Part shown: positions 16,001-29,300 of the stretch, in pieces
Layout of the letters: every line of letters begins with the position of its first letter
Numbering within the stretch: position 1 is the first letter of the stretch
DNA from: Taudactylus pleione
Lineage: Eukaryota; Chordata; Amphibia; Anura; Myobatrachidae
NCBI GenBank assembly: GCA_031769625.1
Contig: JAUIMM010000890.1
Coordinates: 124,001 to 188,000, forward strand
Length of the DNA: 64,000 nt
Direction: 5' to 3'
Translations under genes and position numbers: made by a program
Notes under the pieces: model-generated
What the model saw: only the letters and a program-made list of their open reading frames with translations
What the model was told of the DNA's origin: nothing
Database searches by the model: none

Positions 16001-16915
16001 AATAGGTGCAGTATCCCCTTCATATGCAGGGCCTGACCACTAGGGGGTAATAGGTGCAGTCTCCCTTCATATGCAGGACCTGACCACTAGGGGGTAATAG
16101 GTGCAGTCTCCCCTTCATATACAGGACCTGACCACTAGGGGGTAATAGGTGCAGTGTCCCCTTCATATGCAGGGCCTGACCACTAGGGGGTAATAGGTGC
16201 AGTATCCCCTTCATATGCAGGACCTGACCACTAGGGGGTAATAGGTGCAGTCTCCCCTTCATATGCAGGACCTGACCACTAAGTGGTAATAGGTGCAGTC
16301 TCCCCTTCATATGCACGGCCTGACCACTAGGGGGTAATAGGTGCAGTCTCCCCTTCATATGCAGGACCTGACCACTAGGGGGTAATAGGTGCAGTGTCCC
16401 CTTCATATGCAGGGCCTGACCAGTAGGTGGTAATAGGTGCAGTCTCCCCTTCATATGCAGGGCCTGACCACTAGGGGGTAATAGGTGCAGTGTCCCCTTC
16501 ATATGCAGGACCTGACCTCTAAGGGGTAATAGGTGCAGTGTCCCCTTCATATGCAGGACCTGACCACTAGGGGGTAATAGGTGCAGTCTTCCCTTCATAT
16601 GCAGGACCTGACCACTAGGGGGTAATAGGTGCAGTATCCCCTTCATATGCAGGGCTGACCACTAGGGGGTAATAGGTGCAGTGTCCCCTTCATATGCAGG
16701 GCCTGACCACTAGGGGGTAATAGGTGCAGTATCCCCTTCATATGCAGGGCCTGACCACTAGGGGGTAATAGGTGCAGTCTCCCTTCATATGCAGGACCTG
16801 ACCACTAGGGGGTAATAGGTGCAGTCTCCCTTCATATGCAGGACCTGACCACTAGGGGGTAATAGGTGCAGTCTCCCCTTCATATGCAGGACCTGACCAC
16901 TAGGGGGTAATAGGT
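7064..16915. repeat. Higher-order tandem pair, 4,926-bp unit
   Basis: Within the satellite, about 7,064-11,989 is followed directly by a near-copy at 11,990-16,915. Diagnostic variants recur at exactly +4,926: the GTCTCCCATCATATG unit at 7,064 and 11,990, TATACA at 7,555 and 12,481, and the subtype blocks starting 9,946 and 14,872. A few differences separate the copies, for example an extra monomer near 11,000. The repeat junction falls at about 11,990. There the left side matches sequence seen at 16,785 onward and then jumps back to the 7,064 type, as expected for unequal exchange between misaligned monomers. The exact breakpoint is ambiguous within homology. Confidence 0.85.
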
Positions 16916-19900
16916 GCAGTCTCCCCTTCATTTGCAGGGCCTGACCACTAGGGGGTAATAGGTGCAGTATCCCCTTCATATGCAGGACCTGACCACTAGG
17001 GGTCTAATAGGTGTAGTCTCCCCTTCATATGCAGGACCTGACCACTAGGGGGTAATAGGTGCAGTCTCCCCTTCATATGCAGAGCCTGACCACTAGGTGG
17101 TAATAGGTGCAGTATCCCCTTCATATGCAGGGCCTGACCAGTAGGTGGTAATAGGTGCAGTGTCCCCTTCATATGCAGGACCTGACCACTAGGGGGTAAT
17201 AGGTGCAGTATCCCCTTCATATGCAGGGCCTGACCACTTGGGGGTAATATTTGCAGTCTCCCTTCATATGCAGGACCTGACCACTAGGGGGTAATAGGTG
17301 CAGTGTCCCCTTCATATGCAGGACCTGACCACTAGGGGGTAATAGGTGCAGTATCCCCTTCATATGCAGGGCCTGACCACTAGGGGGTAATAGGTGCAGT
17401 GTCCCCTTCATATGCAGGACCTGACCACTAGGGGGTAATAGGTGCAGTATCCCCTTCATATGCAGGGCCTGACCACTAGGGGGTAATAGGTGCAGTCTCC
17501 CTTCATATGCAGGACCTGACCACTAGGGGGTAATAGGTGCATTCTCCCCTTCATATGCAGGACCTGACCACTAGGGGGTAATAGGTGCAGTGTCCCCTTC
17601 ATATGCAGGACCTGACCACTAGGGGGTAATAGGTGTAGTATCCCCTTCATATGCAGGGCCTGACCACTAGGGGGTAATAGGTGCAGTATCCCCTTCATAT
17701 GCAGGGCCTGACCAGTAGGTGGTAATAGGTGCAGTGTCCCCTTCATATGCAGGACCTGACCACTAGGGGGTAATAGGTGCAGTATCCCCTTCATAAGCTG
17801 GGCCTGACCACTTGGGGGTAATATTTGCAGTCTCCCTTCATATGCAGGACCTGACCACTAGGGGGTAATAGGTGCAGTGTCCCCTTCATATGCAGGATCT
17901 GACCACTAGGGGGTAATAGGTGCAGTATCCCCTTCATATGCAGGGCCTGACCAGTAGGTGGTAATAGGTGCAGTGTCCCCTTCATATGCAGGACCTGACC
18001 ACTAGGGGGTAATAGGTGCAGTATCCCCTTCATATGCAGGGCCTGACCACTTGGGGGTAATATTTGCAGTCTCCCTTCATATGCAGGACCTGACCACTAG
18101 GGGGTAATAGGTGCAGTGTCCCCTTCATATGCAGGACCTGACCACTAGGGGGTAATAGGTGCAGTATCCCCTTCATATGCAGGGCCTGACCACTAGGGGG
18201 TAATAGGTGCAGTGTCCCCTTCATATGCAGGACCGGACCACTAGGGGGTAATAGGTGCAGTATCCCCTTCATATGCAGAGCCTGACCACTAGGGGGTAAT
18301 AGGTGCAGTCTCCCTTCATATGCAGGACCTGACCACTAGGGGGTAATAGGTGCAGTCTCCCCTTCATATGCAGGACCTGACCACTAGGGGGTAATAGGTG
18401 CAGTGTCCCCTTCATATGCAGGACCTGACCACTAGGGGGTAATAGGTGCAGTATCCGCTTCATATGCAGGGCCTGACCACTAGGGGGTAATAGGTGCAGT
18501 CTCCCTTCATATGCAGGACCTGACCACTAGGGGGTAATAGGTGCAGTCTCCCCTTCATATGCAGGACCTGACCACTAGGGGGTAATAGTTGCAGTGTCCC
18601 CTTCATATGCAGGGCCTGACCACTAGGGGGTAATAGGTGCAGTCTCCGCTTCATATGCAGGGCCTGACCACTAGGGGGTAATAGGTGCAGTATCCCCTTC
18701 ATATGCAGGACCTGACCACTAGGGGGTAATAGGTGCAGTCTCCCCTTCATATGCAGGACCTGACCACTAGGGGGTAATAGGTGCAGTCTCCCCTTCATAT
18801 GCACGGCCTGACCACTAGGGGGTAATAGGTGCAGTCTCCACTTCATATGCAGGACCTGACCACTAGGGGGTAATAGGTGCAGTGTCCCCTTCATATGCAG
18901 GGCCTGACCAGTAGGTGGTAATAGGCGCAGTGTCCCCTTCATATGCAGGGCCTGACCACTAGGGGCTAATAGGTGCAGTGTCCCCTTCATATGCAGGACC
19001 TGACCACTAGGGGGTAATAGGTGCAGTATCCCCTTCATATGCAGGACCTGACCACTAGGGGGTAATAGGTGCAGTATCCCCTTCATATGCAGGGCCTGAC
19101 CACTAGGGGGTAATAGGTGCAGTGTCCCCTTCATATGCAGGACCTGACCACTAGGGGGTAATAAGTGCAGTCTCCCATCATATGCAGGACCTGACCACTA
19201 GGTTATAATAGGTGCAGTGTCCCCTTCATATGCAGGGCCTGACCACTAGGGGGTAATAGGTGCAGTGTCCCCTTCATATGCAGGACCTGACCACTAGGGG
19301 GTAATAGGTGCAGTTCCCCTTCATATGCAGGGCCTGACCACTAGGGGGTTATAGGTGCAGTCTCCCTTCATATGCTGGACCTAACCACTAGGGGGTAATA
19401 GGTGCAGTCTCCCCTTCATATGCAGGACCTGACCACTAGGTGGTAATAGGTGCAGTATCCCCTTCATATGCAGGGCCTGACCACTAGGGGGTAATAGGTG
19501 CAGTGACCCCTTCATGTGCAGGACCTGACCACTAGGGGGTAATAGGTGCAGTATCCCCTTCATATGCAGGGCCTGACCACTAGGGGGTAATAGGTGCAGT
19601 CTCCCTTCATATGCAGGACCTGACCACTAGGGGGTAATAGGTGCAGTCTCCCCTTCATATACAGGACCTGACCACTAGGGGGTAATAGGTGCAGTGTCCC
19701 CTTCATATGCAGGGCCTGACCACTAGGGGGTAATAGGTGCAGTATCCCCTTCATATGCAGGACCTGACCACTAGGGGGTAATAGGTGCAGTCTCCCCTTC
19801 ATATGCAGGACCTGACCACTAAGTGGTAATAGGTGCAGTCTCCCCTTCATATGCACGGCCTGACCACTAGGGGGTAATAGGTGCAGTCTCCCCTTCATAT

Positions 19901-20373
19901 GCAGGACCTGACCACTAGGGGGTAATAGGTGCAGTGTCCCCTTCATATGCAGGGCCTGACCAGTAGGTGGTAATAGGTGCAGTCTCCCCTTCATATGCAG
20001 GGCCTGACCACTAGGGGGTAATAGGTGCAGTGTCCCCTTCATATGCAGGACCTGACCTCTAAGGGGTAATAGGTGCAGTGTCCCCTTCATATGCAGGACC
20101 TGACCACTAGGGGGTAATAGGTGCAGTATCCCCTTCATATGCAGGACCTGACCACTAGGGGGTAATAGGTGCAGTCTTCCCTTCATATGCAGGACCTGAC
20201 CACTAGGGGGTAATAGGTGCAGTATCCCCTTCATATGCAGGGCCTGACCACTAGGGGGTAATAGGTGCAGTGTCCCCTTCATATGCAGGGCCTGACCACT
20301 AGGGGGTAATAGGTGCAGTATCCCATTCATATGCAGGGCCTGACCACTAGGGGGTAATAGGTGCAGTCTCCCT
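13197..20373. repeat. Higher-order tandem pair, about 3.59-kb unit
   Basis: The subtype order starting at 13,197 restarts at 16,785 (+3,588) and again at 20,374 (+3,589). The same unit start is seen at 8,271, 11,859 (truncated after about 130 bp), 27,508 and 43,119. A unit is about 75 monomers. The marker TATACA recurs at 7,555, 11,192, 12,481, 16,118 and 19,658, so the period varies between about 3.54 and 3.64 kb through gain or loss of single monomers. This is the commonest higher-order repeat in the left half of the array. Confidence 0.8.
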
Positions 20374-23300
20374 TCATATGCAGGACCTGACCACTAGGGG
20401 GTAATAGGTGCAGTCTCCCTTCATATGCAGGACCTGACCACTAGGGGGTAATAGGTGCAGTCTCCCCTTCATATGCAGGACCTGACCACTAGGGGGTAAT
20501 AGGTGCAGTCTCCCCTTCATTTGCAGGGCCTGACCACTAGGGGGTAATAGGTGCAGTATCCCCTTCATATGCAGGACCTGACCACTAGGGGTCTAATAGG
20601 TGTAGTCTCCCCTTCATATGCAGGACCTGACCACTAGGGGGTAATAGGTGCAGTCTCCCCTTCATATGCAGAGCCTGACCACTAGGTGGTAATAGGTGCA
20701 GTATCCCCTTCATATGCAGGGCCTGACCAGTAGGTGGTAATAGGTGCAGTGTCCCCTTCATATGCAGGACCTGACCACTAGGGGGTAATAGGTGCAGTAT
20801 CCCCTTCATATGCAGGGCCTGACCACTTGGGGGTAATATTTGCAGTCTCCCTTCATATGCAGGACCTGACCACTAGGGGGTAATAGGTGCAGTGTCCCCT
20901 TCATATGCAGGACCTGACCACTAGGGGGTAATAGGTGCAGTATCCCCTTCATATGCAGGGCCTGACCACTAGGGGGTAATAGGTGCAGTGTCCCCTTCAT
21001 ATGCAGGACCTGACCACTAGGGGGTAATAGGTGCAGTATCCCCTTCATATGCAGGACCTGACCACTAGGGGGTAATAGGTGCAGTCTTCCCTTCATATGC
21101 AGGACCTGACCACTAGGGGGTAATAGGTGCAGTATCCCCTTCATATGCAGGACCTGACCACTAGGGGGTAATAGGTGCAGTCTCCCCTTCATATGCAGGA
21201 CCTGACCACTAGGGGGTAATAGGTGCAGTGTCCCCTTCATATGCAGGGCCTGACCACTAGGGGGTAATAGGTGCAGTCTCCGCTTCATATGCAGGGCCTG
21301 ACCACTAGGGGGTAATAGGTGCAGTATCCCCTTCATATGCAGGACCTGACCACTAGGGGGTAATAGGTGCAGTATCCCCTTCATATGCAGGGCCTGACCA
21401 CTAGGGGGTAATAGGTGCAGTCTCCGCTTCATATGCAGGGCCTGACCACTAGGGGGTAATAGGTGCAGTGTCCCCTTCATATGCAGGACCTGACCACTAG
21501 GGGGTAATAGGTGCAGTATCCCCTTCATATGCAGGGCCTGACCACTAGGGGGTTATAGGTGCAGTCTCCCTTCATATGCAGGACCTGACCACTAGGGGGT
21601 AATAGGTGCAGTCTCCCCTTCATATGCAGGACCTGACCACTAGGTGGTAATAGGTGCAGTATCCCCTTCATATGCAGGGCCTGACCACTAGGGGGTAATA
21701 GGTGCAGTGTCCCCTTCATTTGCAGGACCTGACCACTAGGGGGTAATAGGTGCAGTATCCCCTTCATATGCAGGGCCTGACCACTAGGGGGTAATAGGTG
21801 CAGTATCCCCTTCATATGCAGGACCTGACCACTAGGGGGTAATAGGTGCAGTATCCCCTTCATATGCACGGCCTGACCACTAGGGGGTAATAGGTGCAGT
21901 CTCCCCTTCATATGCAGGACCTGACCACTAGGGGGTAATAGGTGCAGTGTCCCCTTCATATGCAGGGCCTGACCAGTAGGTGGTAATAGGTGCAGTCTCC
22001 CCTTCATATGCAGGGCCTGACCACTAGGGGGTAATAGGTGCAGTGTCCCCTTCATATGCAGGACCTGACCACTAGGGGGTAATAGGTGCAGTGTCCCCTT
22101 CATATGCAGGACCTGACCATTAGGGGGTAATAGGTGCAGTATCCCCTTCATATGCAGGACCTGACCACTAGGGGGTATTAGGTGCAGTCTTCCCTTCATA
22201 TGCAGGACCTGACCACTAGGGGGTAATAGGTGCAGTATCCCCTTCATATGCAGGGCCTGACCACTAGGGGTAATAGGTGCAGTGTCCCCTTCATATGCAG
22301 GGCCTGACCACTAGGGGGTAATAGGTGCAGTATCCCCTTCATATGCAGGACCTGACCACTAGGGGGTAATAGGTGCAGTCTCCCCTTCATATGCAGGACC
22401 TGACCACTAGGTGGTAATAGGTGCAGTCTCCCCTTCATATGCAGGACCTGACCACTAGGGGGTAATAGGTGCAGTGTCCCCTTCATATGCAGGGCCTGAC
22501 CACTTGGGGGTAATATTTGCAGTCTCCCTTCATATGCAGGACCTGACCACTAGGAGGTAATAGGTGCAGTCTCCCCTTCATATGCAGGGCCTGACCACTA
22601 GGGGGTAATAGGTGCAGTATCCCCTTCATATGCAGGAGCTGACCACTAGGGGGTAATAGGTGCAGTCTCCCCTTCATTTGCAGGGCCTGACCACTAGGGG
22701 GTAATAGGTGCAGTATCCCCTTCATATGCAGGACCTGACCACTAGGGGTCTAAAAGGTGTAGTCTCCCCTTCATATGCAGGACCTGACCACTAGGGGGTA
22801 ATAGGTGCAGTCTCCCCTTCATATGCAGAGCCTGACCACTAGGTGGTAATAGGTGCAGTATCCCCTTCATATGCAGGGCCTGACCAGTAGGTGGTAATAG
22901 GTGCAGTCTCCCCTTCATATGCAGGACCTGACCACTAGGGGGTAATAGGTGCAGTGTCCCCTTCATATGCAGGGCCTGACCACTTGGGGGTAATATTTGC
23001 AGTCTCCCTTCATATGCAGGACCTGACCACTAGGGGGTAATAGGTGCAGTCTCCCCTTCATATGCAGGGCCTGACCACTAGGGGGTAATAGGTGCAGTAT
23101 CCCCTTCATATGCAGGAGCTGACCACTAGGGGGTAATAGGTGCAGTCTCCCCTTCATTTGCAGGGCCTGACCACTAGGGGGTAATAGGTGCAGTATCCCC
23201 TTCATATGCAGGACCTGACCACTAGGGGTCTAATAGGTGTAGTCTCCCCTTCATATGCAGGACCTGACCACTAGGGGGTAATAGGTGCAGTCTCCCCTTC

Positions 23301-26300
23301 ATATGCAGTGCCTGACCACTAGGCGGTAATAGGTGCAGTATCCCCTTCATATGCAGGGCCTGACCAGTAGGTGGTAATAGGTGCAGTGTCCCCTTCATAT
23401 GCAGGACCTGACCACTAGGGGGTAATAGGTGCAGTATCCCCTTCATAAGCAGGGCCTGACCACTTGGGGGTAATATTTGCAGTCTCCCTTCATATGCAGG
23501 ACCTGACCACTAGGGGGTAATAGGTGCAGTGTCCCCTTCATATGCAGGATCTGACCACTAGGGGGTAATAGGTGCAGTATCCCCTTCATATGCAGGGCCT
23601 GACCACTTGGGGGTAATATTTGCAGTCTCCCTTCATATGCAGGACCTGACCACTAGGGGGTAATAGGTGCAGTATCCCCTTCATATGCAGGGCCTGACCA
23701 GTAGGTGGTAATATGTGCAGTGTCCCCTTCATATGCAGGACCTGACCACTAGGGGGTAATAGGTGCAGTGTCCCCTTCATATGCAGGGCCTGACCACTTG
23801 GGGGTAATATTTGCAGTCTCCCTTCATATGCAGGACCTGACCACTAGGGGGTAATAGGTGCAGTCTCCCCTTCATATGCAGGACCTGACCACTAGGGGGT
23901 GATAGGTGCAGTGTCCCCTTCATATGCAGGACCTGACCACTAGGGGGTAATAGGTGCAGTATCCCCTTCATATGCAGGGCCTGACCACTAGGGGGTAATA
24001 GGTGCAGTCTCCCTTCATATGCAGGACCTGACCACTAGTGGGTAATAGGTGCAGTCTCCCCTTCATATGCAGGACCTGACCACTAGGGGGTAATAGGTGC
24101 AGTGTCCCCTTCATATGCAGGGCCTGACCACTAGGGCGTAATAGGTGCAGTCTCCACTTCATATGCAGGGCCTGACCACTAGGGGGTAATAGGTGCAGTA
24201 TCCCCTTCATATGCAGGACCTGACCACTAGGGGGTAATAGGTGCAGTCTCCCCTTCATATGCAGGACCTGACCACTAGGGGGTAATAGGTGCAGTCTCCC
24301 CTTCATATGCACGGCCTGACCACTAGGGGGTAATAGGTGCAGTCTCCACTTCATATGCAGGACCTGACCACTAGGGGGTAATAGGTGCAGTGTCCCCTTA
24401 ATATGCAGGGCCTGACCAGTAGGTGGTAATAGGTGCAGTGTCCCCTTCATATGCAGGACCTGACCACTAGGGGGTAATAGGTGCAGTATCCCCTTCATAT
24501 GCAGGGCCTGACCACTAGGGGGTAATAGGTGCAGTGTCCCCTTCATATGCAGGACCTGACCACTAGGGGGTAATAGGTGCAGTCTCCCATCATATGCAGG
24601 GCCTGACCACTAGGGGGTAATAGGTGCAGTGTCCCCTTCATATGCAGGACCTGACCACTAGGGGGTAATAGGTGCAGTATCCCCTTCATATGCAGGGCCT
24701 GACCACTAGGGGGTAATAGGTGCAGTGTCCCCTTCATATGCAGGGCCTGACCACTTGGGGGTAATAGGTGCAGTATCCCCTTCATATGCAGGGCCTGACC
24801 ACTAGGGGGTAATAGGTGCAGTCTCCCTTCATATGCAGGACCTGACCACTAGGGGGTAATAGGTGCAGTCTCCCTTCATATGCAGGACCTGACCACTAGG
24901 GGGTAATAGGTGCAGTCTCCCCTTCATATGCAGGACCTGACCACTAGGGGGTAATAGGTGCAGTCTCCCCTTCATATGCAGGGCCTGACCACTAGGGGGT
25001 TATAGGTGCAGTCTCCCTTCATATGCTGGACCTGACCACTAGGGGGTAATAGGTGCAGTCTCCCCTTCATATGCAGGACCTGACCACTAGGTGGTAATAG
25101 GTGCAGTATCCCCTTCATATGCAGGGCCTGACCACTAGGGGGTAATAGGTGCAGTGTCCCCTTCATATGCAGGACCTGACCACTAGGGGGTAATAGGTGC
25201 AGTATCCCCTTCATATGCAGGGCCTGACCACTAGGGGGTAATAGGTGCAGTCTCCCTTTATATGCAGGACCTGACCACTAGGGGGTAATAGGTGCAGTCT
25301 CCCCTTCATATACAGGACCTGACCACTAGGGGGTAATAGGTGCAGTGTCCCCTTCATATGCAGGGCCTGACCACTAGGGGGTAATAGGTGCAGTATCCCC
25401 TTCATATGCAGGACCTGACCACTAGGGGGTAATAGGTGCAGTCTCCCCTTCATATGCAGGACCTGACCACTAAGTGGTAATAGGTGCAGTCTCCCCTTCA
25501 TATGCACGGCCTGACCACTAGGGGGTAATAGGTGCAGTCTCCCCTTCATATGCAGGACCTGACCACTAGGGGGTAATAGGTGCAGTGTCCCCTTCATATG
25601 CAGGGCCTGACCAGTAGGTGGTAATAGGTGCAGTCTCCCCTTCTTATGCAGGGCCTGACCACTAGGGGGTAATAGGTGCAGTGTCCCCTTCATATGCAGG
25701 ACCTGACCTCTAAGGGGTAATAGGTGCAGTGTCCCCTTCATATGCAGGACCTGACCACTAGGGGGTAATAGGTGCAGTATCCCCTTCATATGCAGGACCT
25801 GACCACTAGGGGGTAATAGGTGCAGTCTTCCCTTCATATGCAGGACCTGACCACTAGGGGGTAATAGGTGCAGTATCCCCTTCATATGCAGGGCCTGACC
25901 ACTAGGGGGTAATAGGTGCAGTGTCCCCTTCATATGCAGGGCCTGACCACTAGGGGGTAATAGGTGCAGTCTTCCCTTCATATGCAGGACCTGACCACTA
26001 GGGGGTAATAGGTGCAGTATCCCCTTCATATGCAGGACCTGACCACTAGGGGGTAATAGGTGCAGTCTCCCCTTCATATGCAGGACCTGACCACTAGGGG
26101 GTAATAGGTGCAGTGTCCCCTTCATATGCAGGACCTGACCACTAGGGGGTAATAGGTGCAGTATCCCCTTCATATGCAGGACCTGACCACTAGGGGGTAA
26201 TAGGTGCAGTATCCCCTTCATATGCAGGGCCTGACCACTAGGGGGTAATAGGTGCAGTGTCCCCTTCATATGCAGGACCTGACCACTAGGGGGTAATAAG

Positions 26301-29300
26301 TGCAGTCTCCCATCATATGCAGGACCTGACCACTAGGTGGTAATAGGTGCAGTGTCCCCTTCATATGCAGGGCCTGACCACTAGGGGGTAATAGGTGCAG
26401 TGTCCCCTTCATATGCAGGACCTGACCACTAGGGGGTAATAGGTGCAGTTCCCCTTCATATGCAGGGCCTGACCACTAGGGGGTTATAGGTGCAGTCTCC
26501 CTTCATATGCTGGACCTGACCACTAGGGGGTAATAGGTGCAGTCTCCCCTTCATATGCAGGACCTGACCACTAGGTGGTAATAGGTGCAGTATCCCCTTC
26601 ATATGCAGGGCCTGACCACTAGGGGGTAATAGGTGCAGTGTCCCCTTCATGTGCAGGACCTGACCACTAGGGGGTAATAGGTGCAGTGTCCCCTTCATGT
26701 GCAGGACCTGACCACTAGGGGGTAATAGGTGCAGTATCCCCTTCATATGCAGGGCCTGACCACTAGGGGGTAATAGGTGCAGTCTCCCTTCATATGCAGG
26801 ACCTGACCACTAGGGGGTAATAGGTGCAGTCTCCCCTTCATATACAGGACCTGACCACTAGGGGGTAATAGGTGCAGTGTCCCCTTCATATGCAGGGCCT
26901 GACCACTAGGGGGTAATAGGTGCAGTATCCCCTTCATATGCAGGACCTGACCACTAGGGGGTAATAGGTGCAGTCTCCCCTTCATATGCAGGACCTGACC
27001 ACTAAGTGGTAATAGGTGCAGTCTCCCCTTCATATGCACGGCCTGACCACTAGGGGGTAATAGGTGCAGTCTCCCCTTCATATGCAGGACCTGACCACTA
27101 GGGGGTAATAGGTGCAGTGTCCCCTTCATATGCAGGGCCTGACCAGTAGGTGGTAATAGGTGCAGTCTCCCCTTCATATGCAGGGCCTGACCACTAGGGG
27201 GTAATAGGTGCAGTGTCCCCTTCATATGCAGGACCTGACCTCTAAGGGGTAATAGGTGCAGTGTCCCCTTCATATGCAGGACCTGACCACTAGGGGGTAA
27301 TAGGTGCAGTCTTCCCTTCATATGCAGGACCTGACCACTAGGGGGTAATAGGTGCAGTATCCCCTTCATATGCAGGGCTGACCACTAGGGGGTAATAGGT
27401 GCAGTGTCCCCTTCATATGCAGGGCCTGACCACTAGGGGGTAATAGGTGCAGTATCCCCTTCATATGCAGGGCCTGACCACTAGGGGGTAATAGGTGCAG
27501 TCTCCCTTCATATGCAGGACCTGACCACTAGGGGGTAATAGGTGCAGTCTCCCTTCATATGCAGGACCTGACCACTAGGGGGTAATAGGTGCAGTCTCCC
27601 CTTCATATGCAGGACCTGACCACTAGGGGGTAATAGGTGCAGTCTCCCCTTCATTTGCAGGGCCTGACCACTAGGGGGTAATAGGTGCAGTATCCCCTTC
27701 ATATGCAGGACCTGACCACTAGGGGTCTAATAGGTGTAGTCTCCCCTTCATATGCAGGACCTGACCACTAGGGGGTAATAGGTGCAGTCTCCCCTTCATA
27801 TGCAGAGCCTGACCACTAGGTGGTAATAGGTGCAGTATCCCCTTCATATGCAGGGCCTGACCAGTAGGTGGTAATAGGTGCAGTGTCCCCTTCATATGCA
27901 GGACCTGACCACTAGGGGGTAATAGGTGCAGTATCCCCTTCATATGCAGGGCCTGACCACTTGGGGGTAATATTTGCAGTCTCCCTTCATATGCAGGACC
28001 TGACCACTAGGGGGTAATAGGTGCAGTGTCCCCTTCATATGCAGGACCTGACCACTAGGGGGTAATAGGTTCAGTATCCCCTTCATATGCAGGGCCTGAC
28101 CACTAGGGGGTAATAGGTGCAGTGTCCCCTTCATATGCAGGACCTGACCACTAGGGGGTAATAGGTGCAGTATCCCCTTCATATGCAGGGCCTGACCACT
28201 AGGGGGTAATAGGTGCAGTCTCCCTTCATATGCAGGACCTGACCACTAGGGGGTAATAGGTGCATTCTCCCCTTCATATGCAGGACCTGACCACTAGGGG
28301 GTAATAGGTGCAGTGTCCCCTTCATATGCAGGACCTGACCACTAGGGGGTAATAGGTGTAGTATCCCCTTCATATGCAGGGCCTGACCACTAGGGGGTAA
28401 TAGGTGCAGTATCCCCTTCATATGCAGGGCCTGACCAGTAGGTGGTAATAGGTGCAGTGTCCCCTTCATATGCAGGACCTGACCACTAGGGGGTAATAGG
28501 TGCAGTATCCCCTTCATAAGCTGGGCCTGACCACTTGGGGGTAATATTTGCAGTCTCCCTTCATATGCAGGACCTGACCACTAGGGGGTAATAGGTGCAG
28601 TGTCCCCTTCATATGCAGGATCTGACCACTAGGGGGTAATAGGTGCAGTATCCCCTTCATATGCAGGGCCTGACCAGTAGGTGGTAATAGGTGCAGTGTC
28701 CCCTTCATATGCAGGACCTGACCACTAGGGGGTAATAGGTGCAGTATCCCCTTCATATGCAGGGCCTGACCACTTGGGGGTAATATTTGCAGTCTCCCTT
28801 CATATGCAGGACCTGACCACTAGGGGGTAATAGGTGCAGTGTCCCCTTCATATGCAGGACCTGACCACTAGGGGGTAATAGGTGCAGTATCCCCTTCATA
28901 TGCAGGGCCTGACCACTAGGGGGTAATAGGTGCAGTGTCCCCTTCATATGCAGGACCGGACCACTAGGGGGTAATAGGTGCAGTATCCCCTTCATATGCA
29001 GAGCCTGACCACTAGGGGGTAATAGGTGCAGTCTCCCTTCATATGCAGGACCTGACCACTAGGGGGTAATAGGTGCAGTCTCCCCTTCATATGCAGGACC
29101 TGACCACTAGGGGGTAATAGGTGCAGTGTCCCCTTCATATGCAGGACCTGACCACTAGGGGGTAATAGGTGCAGTATCCGCTTCATATGCAGGGCCTGAC
29201 CACTAGGGGGTAATAGGTGCAGTCTCCCTTCATATGCAGGACCTGACCACTAGGGGGTAATAGGTGCAGTCTCCCCTTCATATGCAGGACCTGACCACTA